Shown in pieces: positions 53,793 through 63,073 of a stretch of 64,000 nt of DNA. The notes under the pieces are model-generated. The model was not told the origin of the DNA. It saw nothing but the letters and a program-made list of their open reading frames with translations, and searched no databases. The stretch's first letter is position 1. Every line of letters begins with the position of its first letter. Both the position numbers and the translations under genes were made by a program. The stretch comes from Bradyrhizobium yuanmingense (lineage in GTDB: Bacteria; Pseudomonadota; Alphaproteobacteria; Rhizobiales; Xanthobacteraceae): contig NZ_JARFML010000002.1 of NCBI RefSeq assembly GCF_029167105.1, forward strand, positions 310,001 to 374,000. The letters run 5' to 3'.

Positions 53793-55343
53793 GTGGAACC
53801 GCTCAACGCACGCTCGATGCTCGATGCCGCGGCCAGCGCTGCGGCAAAGCCCGCTGACCAGCCCTTCGTGGAGCGCCGTCGCCGGCTCTCGCCTGCCGCG
53901 CTCGACGTCGTCAACCAGAAGGTCGCCCGCGCCTATTCGCCGATCGTGATCGCCGGCTTCGTGCGCCTTGCCGATTTCGCGCTGCTGAGCCTCGTCGGCA
54001 TCGCAATCTATCTCGGCTACGTCATGCCGCTCGCGGGGGCGTTCAGCTGGATCTATCCAGCCGAGGTCATCGCCGTCGCCATCGCCGCCGTGGTCTGCTT
54101 CCAGGCCGCCGACATCTACCAGGTGCAGCTGTTCCGTGGCCAACTCCGGCAGATGACGCGGATGATCTCGTCCTGGTCGTTCGTCTTCCTGCTCTTCATC
54201 GGCATCTCCTTCTTCGCCAAGTTCGGCAGCGAAATCTCGCGGCTGTGGCTCGCCGCCTTCTACTTCCTCGGACTCGCCGCGTTGATCGCCGAGCGCCTGG
54301 TGCTGCGCGCGCTGGTCCGCGCCTGGGCGCGCCAGGGCCGGCTCGACCGCCGCACCATCATCGTCGGCTCCGACAGCAACGGCGAGCAACTGGTCGAGGC
54401 GCTGAAGGCGCAGGAGGATTCCGACATCCACGTGCTCGGCGTGTTCGACGACCGCAACGACAGCCGCGCGCTCGACACCTGCGCCGGCGCGCGCAAGCTC
54501 GGCAAGGTCGACGACATCGTCGAGTTCGCCCGCCGCACCCGCGTCGATCTCGTGCTGTTCGCGCTGCCGATCTCGGCGGAGACGCGCATCCTGGAGATGC
54601 TGAAGAAGCTCTGGGTGCTGCCGGTCGACATCCGCCTCTCCGCGCACACGAACAAGCTGCGCTTCCGGCCCCGCTCCTATTCCTATCTCGGCGAGGTGCC
54701 GACGCTCGACGTGTTCGAGGCGCCGATCACCGATTGGGACCTGGTGATGAAATGGCTGTTCGACCGTATCGTCGGCAGCCTTGCGCTGCTCGCAGCCCTG
54801 CCGGTGATGGCATTGGTCGCGCTCGCCGTGAAGCTCGACAGCCCCGGCCCGGTGCTGTTTCGTCAGAAGCGGTTCGGCTTCAACAACGAGCGCATCGACG
54901 TCTACAAGTTCCGTTCGATGTACCACCATCAGGCGGATCCGACCGCCTCGAAGGTGGTGACCAAGAACGATCCGCGCGTCACCCGCGTCGGCCGCTTCAT
55001 CCGCAAGACCAGCCTGGACGAGCTGCCGCAGCTCTTCAACGTCGTGTTCGCAGGCAATCTGTCGCTGGTCGGCCCGCGACCGCATGCGGTGCAGGGCAAG
55101 CTGCAGAGCCGGCTGTTCGACGAAGCCGTGGACGGCTATTTCGCCCGCCACCGCGTCAAGCCGGGCATCACCGGCTGGGCCCAGATCAACGGCTGGCGCG
55201 GCGAGATCGACAACGAAGAGAAGATCCAGAAGCGCGTCGAGTTCGACCTCTATTACATCGAGAATTGGTCGGTGCTGCTCGACCTCGTCATTCTCCTGAA
55301 GACGCCGGTCTCGCTGCTGACCAAGAACGAGAACGCGTATTGA
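53793..55343 (+). CDS. Polyprenyl-phosphate sugar phosphotransferase (WcaJ/ExoY type)
   Basis: A 516-residue integral membrane enzyme starting at GTG 53793. Four to five membrane helices in residues about 50-180, a Rossmann-like CoA/NAD-type domain at 185-300 ([20 protein letters not shown]), another helix at about 325, then the catalytic bacterial sugar transferase domain with [55 protein letters not shown] and [17 protein letters not shown]. It transfers a sugar-1-phosphate (often glucose) to undecaprenyl phosphate, the first step of a repeat unit. Confidence 0.95.
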   Translation: MEPLNARSMLDAAASAAAKPADQPFVERRRRLSPAALDVVNQKVARAYSPIVIAGFVRLADFALLSLVGIAIYLGYVMPLAGAFSWIYPAEVIAVAIAAVVCFQAADIYQVQLFRGQLRQMTRMISSWSFVFLLFIGISFFAKFGSEISRLWLAAFYFLGLAALIAERLVLRALVRAWARQGRLDRRTIIVGSDSNGEQLVEALKAQEDSDIHVLGVFDDRNDSRALDTCAGARKLGKVDDIVEFARRTRVDLVLFALPISAETRILEMLKKLWVLPVDIRLSAHTNKLRFRPRSYSYLGEVPTLDVFEAPITDWDLVMKWLFDRIVGSLALLAALPVMALVALAVKLDSPGPVLFRQKRFGFNNERIDVYKFRSMYHHQADPTASKVVTKNDPRVTRVGRFIRKTSLDELPQLFNVVFAGNLSLVGPRPHAVQGKLQSRLFDEAVDGYFARHRVKPGITGWAQINGWRGEIDNEEKIQKRVEFDLYYIENWSVLLDLVILLKTPVSLLTKNENAY

Positions 55344-55356
55344 GTTGAGTTTCTCT

Positions 55357-55526
55357 GTCATGCCCCGGCCTGCCGTCTTCGCTAACGCTTCGCCGGCCGA
55401 ACACTGAAGGCCCGGCGAAGCCTTGGCGGAGCCGGGACCGGGGCATCCAGTACGCCGCTGCGGCAGCTGTTTTGCGCAATGGCTGCCGCGGAGGACTGGA
55501 TCGCCCGGTCAAACCGGGCAATGACG
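55357..55526. repeat. Dispersed intergenic repeat (GTCATGCCCCGG ... CCGGGCAATGAC)
   Basis: GTCATGCCCCGG is followed by GCCGAACACTGAAGGCCCGGCGAAGCC, GACCGGGGCATCCAGTACGCCGC and GAGGACTGGATCGCCCGG...CCGGGCAATGAC. Several inverted pairs make nested hairpins (CCCCGG/CCGGGG; GCCCGG/CCGGGC). I recall this element from Bradyrhizobium. It separates the sugar transferase and polymerase genes without a break in direction. Confidence 0.7.
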
Positions 55527-55560
55527 GCGTTGTGTGGCGTGCGAGTAGCGTGAGCATGTG

Positions 55561-56808
55561 ATGGCGTATGCGGCAACAGCCGGTGGAGTGAACGTAGCCG
55601 CGCCCGGCGTGCTGGCCCTGCAGCGCGCGCTGGTATGGCTGGTCGGCGCCTCTGGCGCCATCGTCTTCATAGAGCCGAGCCCTTACGAGATCGCGACGCT
55701 GCTCGCGACCGTCACCTTTTTCGCTACCGGGCTGCGGCTGCGGCTTGTGCTGATGCCGCTGGTGTTGATGCTGATCCTGCTCAATGTCGGTTACACCATC
55801 AGCGCGATCCCGCTGTTCGAGCGGACGGAGGTGGTGAGCTGGATCGCGACCTCCTGGTACATGGCGGTGACCGTGGTCTTCTTCGCCATGGTCATGTCCG
55901 AGGACACCGAAGCCCGGCTCGACATGCTCCGCCGCGGCCTCATGGTCGGCGCGATGATTGCCTCGCTGCTGGCGATCGCCGGCTACTTCCACCTGGTTCC
56001 CGGCGGCAACGACCTCTTGACGCTCTACGGCCGCGCGCGCGGTACGTTCAAGGACCCGAACGTGCTCGGCGCCTACCTGATCCTGCCGGCGCTGTTCGCG
56101 CTTCAGAGCGTGGTCTCCGATAAATTGGCCAAGGCATTCCGCAACGTCATCGCCTTCGGCATCATGTCCCTGGCGATCCTGCTCGCCTTCTCTCGCGCGG
56201 CCTGGGGCGGCCTGGTGCTGACCTCCGCCTTCATGCTGGCGCTGATGGTGCTGACCAGCCGCACCAATGCGCAACGTTCGCGCATCGTCATCATGGCGAT
56301 TGTCGCCGCGGTGCTCGGCCTCGCGCTGATCGCCGTGCTGCTGTCGCTCGATTCCACGGCGGAGATGTTCAAGCAGCGCGCGAGCTTCGGCCAGAGCTAT
56401 GACGAAGGCCGCTTCGGCCGGTTCGGCCGGCACATCCTGGGTGCGGAGATGGCGCTCGATCTGCCGTTCGGCATCGGTCCACTGCAATTCAACCGCTACT
56501 TCCCCGAGGACACCCACAACTCCTACCTCAACGCCTTCATGTCCGGCGGCTGGCTCTCCGGCGTGTGCTATCCCGCGCTGGTCTTCACCACCGTCATCAT
56601 GGGTTTCCGCCACGTCTTCATCCGTGTGCCGTGGCAGCGCGCCTACCTCGCGATCTTTTCCGCCTTCCTCGGCACCGTCGGCGAAAGCTTGGTGATCGAC
56701 ACCGACCACTGGCGCCACTTCTGGATGATGCTGGGCGCTGTGTGGGGCATGATCGCGGCGGCGCAGGTCTACAAGGCTAGGACTGGCGAGGACGCTTCTT
56801 CAGCTTGA
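55561..56808 (+). CDS. O-antigen ligase/polymerase (Wzy-like) membrane protein
   Basis: A 415-residue protein with about eleven membrane helices. Start ATG 55561; GTG 55558 is possible. The O-antigen ligase (Wzy_C) domain is recognised by FSRAAWGGLVLTSAFML (helix) and the periplasmic loop with GIGPLQFNRYFPEDTHNSYLNAFMSGG, whose PEDTHNSYL part is the conserved ligase/polymerase signature including the catalytic His. It is expected to polymerise or transfer the repeat units made by the preceding enzymes. It overlaps the 3' end of the convergent MarR gene by 32 bases. Confidence 0.88.
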   Translation: MAYAATAGGVNVAAPGVLALQRALVWLVGASGAIVFIEPSPYEIATLLATVTFFATGLRLRLVLMPLVLMLILLNVGYTISAIPLFERTEVVSWIATSWYMAVTVVFFAMVMSEDTEARLDMLRRGLMVGAMIASLLAIAGYFHLVPGGNDLLTLYGRARGTFKDPNVLGAYLILPALFALQSVVSDKLAKAFRNVIAFGIMSLAILLAFSRAAWGGLVLTSAFMLALMVLTSRTNAQRSRIVIMAIVAAVLGLALIAVLLSLDSTAEMFKQRASFGQSYDEGRFGRFGRHILGAEMALDLPFGIGPLQFNRYFPEDTHNSYLNAFMSGGWLSGVCYPALVFTTVIMGFRHVFIRVPWQRAYLAIFSAFLGTVGESLVIDTDHWRHFWMMLGAVWGMIAAAQVYKARTGEDASSA

Positions 56809-57304
56809 GCTTGGGCCGCTTCTCCGGGGGCGTATCGAGCAACCCCTTCAGCGCCTCGGTTGCCGCCAGCACACCCTTGTGAGCCTCATTGGCAAAGCGC
56901 AGCAGCAAGCGCAGTTCCTCGTCGGAATAGGCGCCGAAGACCTTCTCCATCGCCTGCTGCATCGGCACGTAGAATTGGCCGAGCTTTGCGATCGCCTCGG
57001 GCACGACCGCGATGAACACCTTGCGACGGTCCTTCTCGTCGCGCTCGCGGCGCACCAGGCCGGCCTTCTCGAGCCGGTCGACCACGCCGGTGATCGCACC
57101 GGTCGTCAGGCCCGTAACCTCGGCGAGCCTCCCTGCGGTGACGCGGCCCTCGAGATACAGGATGTCCATGCATTCGAGGTCGGAATTGGCAATTCCGGCA
57201 ACATTGGCGACGGTCTGGCCGTAAAGCACGCCTTGTGCCGACGACCTGCGCATCGCCTCCTCGAGCTCCAGCAACAGCGTCGCGCGCGCCTTCGTCCTTG
57301 ACAA
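56777..57304 (-). CDS. MarR-family transcriptional regulator
   Basis: A 175-residue winged-helix regulator, start TTG 57304 with AAGGGG 7 bases upstream. The DNA-binding part is VTAGRLAEVTGLTTGAITGVVDRLEKAGLVRRERDEKDRRKVFIAV (about residues 54-100), with the usual basic wing. A long C-terminal helix (about 135-160) is the expected dimer part, ending in a Lys/Arg-rich tail. It is divergent from a FAD monooxygenase gene with two overlapping palindromes in the 96-base gap, so it most likely represses that gene and itself. Confidence 0.92.
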   Translation of the reverse strand: MSRTKARATLLLELEEAMRRSSAQGVLYGQTVANVAGIANSDLECMDILYLEGRVTAGRLAEVTGLTTGAITGVVDRLEKAGLVRRERDEKDRRKVFIAVVPEAIAKLGQFYVPMQQAMEKVFGAYSDEELRLLLRFANEAHKGVLAATEALKGLLDTPPEKRPKLKLKKRPRQS

Positions 57305-57332
57305 GACCGGCCCCTTATCTTACTCGACATGT

Positions 57333-57359
57333 ATCTTAGTCGCTAAGATATTTAGCGAC
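57333..57359. promoter_or_regulatory. Two overlapping palindromes, candidate MarR operator
   Basis: ATCTTAG-TCG-CTAAGAT (57333-57349) is a perfect palindrome, and GTCGCTAA-GATAT-TTAGCGAC (57339-57359) overlaps it as a second perfect palindrome. Both lie between the divergent MarR and monooxygenase genes, where a repressor would block both promoters. Confidence 0.7.
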
Positions 57360-57400
57360 CGTGTTTTCTCCTAGCACCGCGGAAACGTCGGGAGCAAGCC

Positions 57401-58597
57401 ATGGCCCACCGTCCCCGCAAGGCGCTGATCATCGGCGCTGGCATCGCCGGACCCGTCGCCGCGATCCTGCTGCGCCGCGCCGGCATCGAATCCGCGATCT
57501 ACGAGGCCTGGCCCTATTCGAAAGGGATCGGCGGCGGCCTGCAGATCGCACCGAACGGCATGCATGTCCTGGAGGAGATCGGGCTGGCGAAGCAGCTGAT
57601 CAGCCGCGGCTCGGTCGCGGAAGCCTTCGACTTCTATTCGCAGGGCGGCAAGAAGCTCGGCTCGATCAACCGCGACCTGGCGCGGCGCTTCGGCCAGCCG
57701 GCCGTCAACATCGCGCGCGCCACGCTGAACGAGATCCTGATCGACAAGGCCTGGTGCGCCTCTGTCTCGCTCTATTTCGAGAAGCGCCTGATCAAGATCG
57801 AGGATCGCGGCGACCAGCCGATCATCGCCTACTTCGCCGACGGCACCACCGCCGAAGGCGACTTCCTGATCGGCGCCGACGGCGTGCACTCGGTCGTGCG
57901 CCGCCAGGTCGTGCCTGACGGCCCGCAGCCGTTCGACACCGGCCTGATCGGCTTCGGCGGCTTCGTGCCGCATGCCGTGCTCGACGGCAGATCCAGCGGC
58001 CAGCACGTCGAAACGACCTTCGGACAGAGCGGCTTCTTCGGCTACGGCTATTGCAGCTCCGATCGAAAAGACGGCGTGATGTGGTGGAGCACGCAGCCGG
58101 CGCACGGCATGGACGCGGCGACGTTCCGCGCGCTCGACCATGCGACGCTGAAGCAGCATCTGCGCAGCTTCCATCACGGCTGGCATGATCCGATCCCCGC
58201 GATCATCGAAGCGGCCGAGAACATCGTGGTCACCGACACGCTCGACGTCGCGACCCTGCCGACCTGGTCGCGCAAGCGATCGCTCTTGATCGGCGATGCC
58301 GCGCACGCGACCAGCCCCCATGCCGGCCAGGGCGCCTCGCTGGCGCTGGAGGACGCGATGCGGTTTGCTCGGCTGATGCAGGAGGGCCAGGAGCTCGGCG
58401 CCACCTTCCAAGCCTTCGAGGCCGAGCGCCGCCCGCGCACCGAGAAGATCGTCGCGATCGCCCGCCGCAACGGCAACAGCAAGCGCGAGTTCAGCGCCAC
58501 CGGCGCCTGGATGCGCAATCAGATGCTGAAATGGCTGCTGCCGCTGGGCGCCAAGGGCATGGACTTCATGTACGCGTATGATGCAAGGGCGGCGTGA
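57401..58597 (+). CDS. FAD-dependent monooxygenase (UbiH/PHBH type)
   Basis: A 398-residue flavoprotein hydroxylase. FAD motifs are in order: GxGxxG in IIGAGIAGPVAAILLRRAG (residues about 10-28), the DG motif in GADGVHSVVRR (about 164), and GDAAHATSPHAGQGASLALEDA (about 295), the second FAD site. It should hydroxylate an aromatic substrate with NAD(P)H and oxygen; the substrate is not identifiable. Control by the divergent MarR regulator is likely. Confidence 0.92.
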   Translation: MAHRPRKALIIGAGIAGPVAAILLRRAGIESAIYEAWPYSKGIGGGLQIAPNGMHVLEEIGLAKQLISRGSVAEAFDFYSQGGKKLGSINRDLARRFGQPAVNIARATLNEILIDKAWCASVSLYFEKRLIKIEDRGDQPIIAYFADGTTAEGDFLIGADGVHSVVRRQVVPDGPQPFDTGLIGFGGFVPHAVLDGRSSGQHVETTFGQSGFFGYGYCSSDRKDGVMWWSTQPAHGMDAATFRALDHATLKQHLRSFHHGWHDPIPAIIEAAENIVVTDTLDVATLPTWSRKRSLLIGDAAHATSPHAGQGASLALEDAMRFARLMQEGQELGATFQAFEAERRPRTEKIVAIARRNGNSKREFSATGAWMRNQMLKWLLPLGAKGMDFMYAYDARAA

Positions 58598-58610
58598 CAG
58601 AGACGGTGCC

Positions 58611-58686
58611 GTAGGGTGGGCAAAGCACAGCGTGCCCACCACTGAGAGATGGTGGGCACGGCGCGTTGCGCCTTTGCCCACCCTAC
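58611..58686. repeat. Palindromic repeat with 15-bp perfect arms
   Basis: GTAGGGTGGGCAAAG (58611-58625) and CTTTGCCCACCCTAC (58672-58686) are exact reverse complements, with further pairing inside (GTGCCCACC/GGTGGGCAC). I recall this hairpin element from Bradyrhizobium intergenic regions. It lies between the convergent monooxygenase and reductase genes and may also act as a terminator. Confidence 0.75.
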
Positions 58687-58696
58687 GAGAGCCGAC

Positions 58697-59875
58697 CTAG
58701 CTCTCCACCCCAAACGTCAGCCCGGCATTGTCCTGCAGCCGCTTGATCAGCTTGTGCTGCATCGCTGCGCCCGGCGTCCAGAAGCCGGCGGGAACGTCGC
58801 TCGCATCGCGCAGCAGGCAGATGGCGCATTCGGAGATCATCTTGGAGGTCGAGCCGTAGCCGGGATCGCGGTCGCCGGTGACGCCGGCGCGGACCATGCG
58901 GCCGTCGGGGGCGATCGCGACATAAAGCAGGTTGAACAGGCCGTTCTCCCGCTCCTCTTTCGACGGGCCCTCGCCCGGCTTCGGCGCGTTCGGCCCGGTC
59001 TTCTCGGCATTGGCTGCCATCACGCGCTTGGCGTTGGCCTCGCCCTTCTCGCCGGGGCCAGTCAGCACCATCTCGTCGTAGACGAAGTCCTTCCCGTAGG
59101 GAAAGCCCATCAGCATGTTGGAGCGGTGGACGTTGCGGGTGTTGATCAGAGCCATCATGAACGGCGCAGCCCAGGATTGCAGGTCCTCCTCGAAGACCGC
59201 CCTGTTGCCCTTGGGCTGCTTCGGGCCGGTGAAATCAGGCGTCAGCGCGAAGTGGTCGTTGAGGATGGCGACGAGGCTGAGGTCCTTGGCGACGGCATCG
59301 AAGGTCGCCTTCGCGCTCGCCGCGGTGCCGCCTGACAGCGTACCGCGCATGTCGCGCACGCGGCCCTTCACGCGCGCTGCCGGCGCGCCGAACACGCGCC
59401 TGGCTTCCTCCTGCACGAAGAAGGTGCCGAGTTCGAACGGCACGGAATCATAGCCGCAGGAGAACACGATGCGGGCGCCGCTCGTTTTCGCCGCAGCCTC
59501 GTACTTGTCGATCATCTGCCGCATCCAGACCGGCTCGCCGCAGAGATCGAAATAATCGACGCCCGCGGCGACGCAGGCCGCTAGCAGGTCCTCGCCGTAG
59601 AACTGGTACGGGCCCACCGTCGTGATCACCGATTTGGTCTGCGCCACCATCGCCTTCAGCGACGCCGCATCCGACGCATCCGCCACGATCAGCCGCGTGT
59701 CGGCCGGCGCGCCGATGGCGTCGCGCACCGATGTCAGCTTGTCGAGGCTGCGTCCCGCCATCGCCCATCTGAGCGCCTTGTCGTCCTTGTAGTGCGCCGC
59801 CAGATATTCGGCGACGAGCTGACCGGTGAAGCCAGTTGCGCCGTAGACGACGATGTCGAATTTCGCAGAGCTCAT
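58697..59875 (-). CDS. Saccharopine dehydrogenase-like NAD(P)-binding reductase
   Basis: A 392-residue oxidoreductase. The N-terminal Rossmann fold has DIVVYGATGFTGQLVAEYLA (residues about 6-25), then RWAMAGRSLDKL and LKAMVAQTKSVITTVGPYQFYG. This sequence type matches the trans-acting enoyl reductase/saccharopine dehydrogenase-like group, including YDSVPFELGTFFV and RGTLSGGTAASA. The substrate is not known. It lies 9 bases downstream of the DUF169 gene on the same strand, so the two are probably one operon. Confidence 0.88.
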   Translation of the reverse strand: MSSAKFDIVVYGATGFTGQLVAEYLAAHYKDDKALRWAMAGRSLDKLTSVRDAIGAPADTRLIVADASDAASLKAMVAQTKSVITTVGPYQFYGEDLLAACVAAGVDYFDLCGEPVWMRQMIDKYEAAAKTSGARIVFSCGYDSVPFELGTFFVQEEARRVFGAPAARVKGRVRDMRGTLSGGTAASAKATFDAVAKDLSLVAILNDHFALTPDFTGPKQPKGNRAVFEEDLQSWAAPFMMALINTRNVHRSNMLMGFPYGKDFVYDEMVLTGPGEKGEANAKRVMAANAEKTGPNAPKPGEGPSKEERENGLFNLLYVAIAPDGRMVRAGVTGDRDPGYGSTSKMISECAICLLRDASDVPAGFWTPGAAMQHKLIKRLQDNAGLTFGVES

Positions 59876-59884
59876 GATCGGCCT

Positions 59885-60667
59885 TTACTTCTTCGCGTAG
59901 CTCACGCCCATGCCGGCACGGACGTCGCTTTGAATGCCATAGGGCGGGATCGGGTAGCGCAGGCCGTTCTTCGCCAGCGCCTTCATGCCCTCGATTGCCT
60001 TGGCGAGATGCGAGGGCTGCAAGGCCATCAGCATCTCCTCGTCCGGCACGCCGCCATAGCGCCGTTCGGCATAGCATGGCAAGGATAGGCTGGGCTCCCC
60101 GGTCTTGAGCGCCCGCCCCCAGGAATCCGCGCAGGCGGTCTCGCCGACCACGCCCCATTCGAACTTCTTGTAACCGATATATTGCAGCCCGTTGATCAGG
60201 ATGATCATCTGCCCCGGCGTCGCATAGACGAGGCAGATATCGGGAGGATCGAGCCGGCCGCTCGCGAGCGGGCTGACGGCGAGCGCCTGATATTGCCCGA
60301 ACGGAACCACGTCCAGCGCCGCCTGGCGCTTGCGCGCATCTTCCGCCGTGCCGTGCCAGACCCCGACATAGTTTTCGCCGGCGAGCCATTTCTCGTCCTG
60401 CGGCGCAAGACCGATCACCGCACGGCATTGGCTACCCACGAGATCGTCGGCGGTGATGCCGACGGTCCAGCCCAGGCGCGCGGCCATGCTGACGATCTGG
60501 TCGGTGGTGTGAATTGCGTTCGGGCGGCGGATCTTCGGGATCGCCTCCATTTCTGCGACCCTCGCGAACAGCTTCATGCCGATCACGTTCGTCTTCAGCC
60601 GCAGCAGGCTGTTGAGATCGGCGACGAGGCCGGCAAGGTCGATCCTGTCCGTACTCTGCTGTTGCAT
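59885..60667 (-). CDS. DUF169 family protein
   Basis: A 260-residue protein matching DUF169 in overall pattern: MKLFARVAEMEAIPKIRRPNA, then ITADDLVGSQCRAVIGLAP with a conserved Cys, VYATPGQMIILINGLQYIGYKKFEWGVVGETACADSWGRAL and PCYAERRYGGVPDEEMLMALQP. DUF169 proteins have no established activity. The conserved Cys residues (CRAV, ACAD, PCYAE) may bind a metal or cofactor; that is inference. It is co-directional with the reductase gene 9 bases downstream. Confidence 0.85.
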   Translation of the reverse strand: MQQQSTDRIDLAGLVADLNSLLRLKTNVIGMKLFARVAEMEAIPKIRRPNAIHTTDQIVSMAARLGWTVGITADDLVGSQCRAVIGLAPQDEKWLAGENYVGVWHGTAEDARKRQAALDVVPFGQYQALAVSPLASGRLDPPDICLVYATPGQMIILINGLQYIGYKKFEWGVVGETACADSWGRALKTGEPSLSLPCYAERRYGGVPDEEMLMALQPSHLAKAIEGMKALAKNGLRYPIPPYGIQSDVRAGMGVSYAKK

Positions 60668-60722
60668 GGCTTCCTCCGCGCCGGCGATGGTGCGCCGCGT
60701 ATTCTTGTTCTGCGGCTTCGTT

Positions 60723-61625
60723 CTAGTCCCTGCCCGGTCCCGGAAGCAACTCGGAGATCCTGCCCATCAGACGGTAAGCGGTAAGACCGATCCACTCGCG
60801 CACCGCAACTTCGGTTCGTCTCAAGCCGTCCGCGCCCATGTTGGTGAAGGAGAATAGATCCTCACGTCCCCCCATCCGCCAGTCCACCGGATAGGCCTCG
60901 ACGTCAAATCCGGCCTTGCGGAAGATTCCCATCGAGCGCGGCATATGGAAGGCCGACGTCACCAGGAGCCAGCGCTCGCCGGGCTTTGGCGATACCAATT
61001 GCTTGGTGAAGATCGCATTCTCCCAGGTGTTGCGGGAGTTACGCTCGAGGATCAGGCGGTCCTTCGCGATGCCGAGATTCTCCAGGATCGGCGCGGAATA
61101 GTCGGCCTCCCTGGCCTCGCTCGACACCAGGTTCGCGGAGCCTCCGGTGAAGACGATGCGCGCATTGGGGTAGCGGCGCGCAAGCTCGGCCGGCGCAAAC
61201 AGACGATCGGCCGCGTGCGCGACGACCGGCGTGCGATGCGCCGCCGACAGGTCGGTGTCGACCGAGCCGCCAAGCACGATGATGCCGTCGGGCGCGCCGC
61301 GCGAGGCGTCCCACGCCGGGAAGCGCGACTCCAGCGGGTAGATCAGGAGATTGCCGAGCGGCGAGAACGCCGCGAGCGCCAGCAGCACCAGCGTGGTCAC
61401 GGCAAGCCGGCGGCCAAACGCGGCAAAGCGCGTCGCCATCAGCACGACAGACACAATTCCGAGCTCGACCAGAAGATTGATCGGCAGCAGCGCGACACCG
61501 ATGGTCTTGGAGAGAGCGAAAAACAGAGGAGCCTCGCTGGAATGATCGTGCCTGCCATGCCCGGGCTTGGCCGGCCCGGCCTTGTTCGGAAATCCTTCTT
61601 GAAAGAGGATCGATCGCCGGGTCAA
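60723..61625 (-). CDS. YdcF/ElyC-like DUF218 membrane protein
   Basis: A protein of about 300 residues. The DUF218 domain begins GIIVLGGSVDTDLS and continues RIVFTGGSANLVSS, EARAD-like motifs, LILERNSRNTWENAIFT and WLLVTSAFHMPRSMGIFRKAGFDVEAYPVDWR, all typical of YdcF/SanA/ElyC proteins linked to envelope maintenance. Two membrane helices precede it (about 40-60 and 65-90 from the chosen start). The start is uncertain: the frame is open far upstream. TTG 61625 is used here, CTG 61526 and ATG 61667/61670 are alternatives, the last overlapping the divergent acetamidase gene. Confidence 0.75.
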   Translation of the reverse strand: MTRRSILFQEGFPNKAGPAKPGHGRHDHSSEAPLFFALSKTIGVALLPINLLVELGIVSVVLMATRFAAFGRRLAVTTLVLLALAAFSPLGNLLIYPLESRFPAWDASRGAPDGIIVLGGSVDTDLSAAHRTPVVAHAADRLFAPAELARRYPNARIVFTGGSANLVSSEAREADYSAPILENLGIAKDRLILERNSRNTWENAIFTKQLVSPKPGERWLLVTSAFHMPRSMGIFRKAGFDVEAYPVDWRMGGREDLFSFTNMGADGLRRTEVAVREWIGLTAYRLMGRISELLPGPGRD

Positions 61626-61658
61626 GCCCGGACCGATCAAACCAACCGGACGCGGCAA

Positions 61659-62600
61659 ATGACCCATCATCACCTGCATTCCAGCCCCGAAACCTGCCAT
61701 TGGGGCTTCTTCGAAGCCGCACTCAAGCCCGTCCTCACCGTGGCCAGCGGCGACGAGGTGACGGTCGACACCATCAGCGGCGGTCCCGACATGCTGCCTG
61801 ATCGCGACAGGTTTCACATTCCGCCCGAGATGCACCAGGTTCATGCCAAAAACGAGCGCATGCTGCCGGGCCACATCCTCACCGGTCCGATCGCGGTCGA
61901 AGGGGCCGAGCCCGGCGACGTGCTCGCGGTCGAGATCCTCGACGTGCAGCTCCGGCAGGATTGGGGCTGGAACATGATCAAGCCGCTGTCCGGCACCCTG
62001 CCCGACGATTTCCACGAGACGCGGATCCTGAACATTCCGCTCGACCGTACCAGGATGGTCGGCCGCATGCCGTGGGGCCTCGACCTGCCGCTGAAGCCGT
62101 TCTTCGGCGTGATGGGCGTATCGCCGCCGCCAGCCTGGGGACGCATCTCCTCGCTGATTCCGCGCGCGATGGGCGGCAATCTCGACAACAAGGAGCTCGG
62201 CGCAGGTGCGACGCTGTATCTGCCGGTATTCGTGCGAGGTGCGATGTTCTCCTGCGGCGACGGCCATGGCGTGCAGGGCGACGGCGAGGTCTGCGTTACC
62301 GCAATCGAGACCGCTCTGCAGGGCCGCTTCCGCCTGACGCTGCGCAAGGACCTGAAGCTCGACTACCCCCGCGCCGAGACGCCGACGCACTACATGACCA
62401 TGGCGATGGACCCCGATCTCGACCAATGCGTGGTGCGCGCGCTACGCGACATGATCGCGCTGCTCGGCGAAACGCGAAATCTGTCCCGCGAAGATGCCTA
62501 CACGCTTTGCAGCCTCGCCGCCGACCTCCGGGTGACCCAGACCGTCAATGGCGCCAAAGGCATCCATTGCATGATCGAAAAGGCGATCGTGCACGGCTAA
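61659..62600 (+). CDS. Acetamidase/formamidase family protein
   Basis: A 313-residue hydrolase of the FmdA/AmdA family, start ATG 61659. Family cues: VASGDEVTVDTISGGPDMLPDRD, GHILTGPIAVEGAEPGDVLAVEILDV, FFGVMGVSPPPAWGRISSLIPRAMGGNLDNKELGAGATLYLPVFV and CGDGHGVQGDGEVCVTAIET, which includes the DxHxxxGDGE metal-site pattern. It hydrolyses short amides or formamide to ammonia and acid. The ORF is open far upstream in this frame, antisense to the YdcF gene, but that part is not coding. Confidence 0.9.
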   Translation: MTHHHLHSSPETCHWGFFEAALKPVLTVASGDEVTVDTISGGPDMLPDRDRFHIPPEMHQVHAKNERMLPGHILTGPIAVEGAEPGDVLAVEILDVQLRQDWGWNMIKPLSGTLPDDFHETRILNIPLDRTRMVGRMPWGLDLPLKPFFGVMGVSPPPAWGRISSLIPRAMGGNLDNKELGAGATLYLPVFVRGAMFSCGDGHGVQGDGEVCVTAIETALQGRFRLTLRKDLKLDYPRAETPTHYMTMAMDPDLDQCVVRALRDMIALLGETRNLSREDAYTLCSLAADLRVTQTVNGAKGIHCMIEKAIVHG

Positions 62601-62800
62601 GCCGGGCCGCCCCTTCCCCGACCGATTGACGACCCCGCCGCCCGGCCTACCGCGCGGTGCGCTGAGTCGTAGGTAATTTCCCGTGCGATTCCAACATGCT
62701 GAGCGTCACGCACAGCCTGCATTTGACTTCCACCCCCGAACCTAAATAGAGTCTTAATCGTTACTTTTATGTACCCGAGTAAGAGGCTAGCGTTCGGGCC

Positions 62801-62998
62801 ATGGCCACCGAAAAAGCCGAGACTGACCGCATTCCCGTAACCTTGGCGCTCTCGACCATCGCGTATCTGGAGAAGCTGGTGAGACAGGGCACCCACGGCA
62901 CCAGCGTTCCCGGCGTCGCACGGACATTGATCGAGGAAGGCATCCGTCTCGCCATCAAGGACGGTCTTCTGTCGATCCGCGACAATGGCAGGACGTGA
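62801..62998 (+). CDS. Small ribbon-helix-helix-like protein
   Basis: A 65-residue protein. The segment RIPVTLALSTIAYLEKLVRQG (short strand then helix) followed by GVARTLIEEGIRLAIKDGLL resembles the ribbon-helix-helix fold of small DNA-binding proteins of the CopG/Arc type, with a Ser/Thr loop between the helices. The fold reading is tentative. No strong ribosome site is seen. It lies 75 bases before gcrA on the same strand. Confidence 0.6.
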   Translation: MATEKAETDRIPVTLALSTIAYLEKLVRQGTHGTSVPGVARTLIEEGIRLAIKDGLLSIRDNGRT

Positions 62999-63073
62999 GC
63001 GCGCTCGGTACGTGAGGCGGACGGATCTCGAGACCGCGGATGGCCGACATCTGCAACCTGGGATCGCCGACAA

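Noticed and set aside
62749..62753. GAGTC (GANTC methylation) site before the small RHH-like gene near gcrA
   Set aside because: A single five-base match is expected by chance at this density; no basis for a cell-cycle promoter claim.
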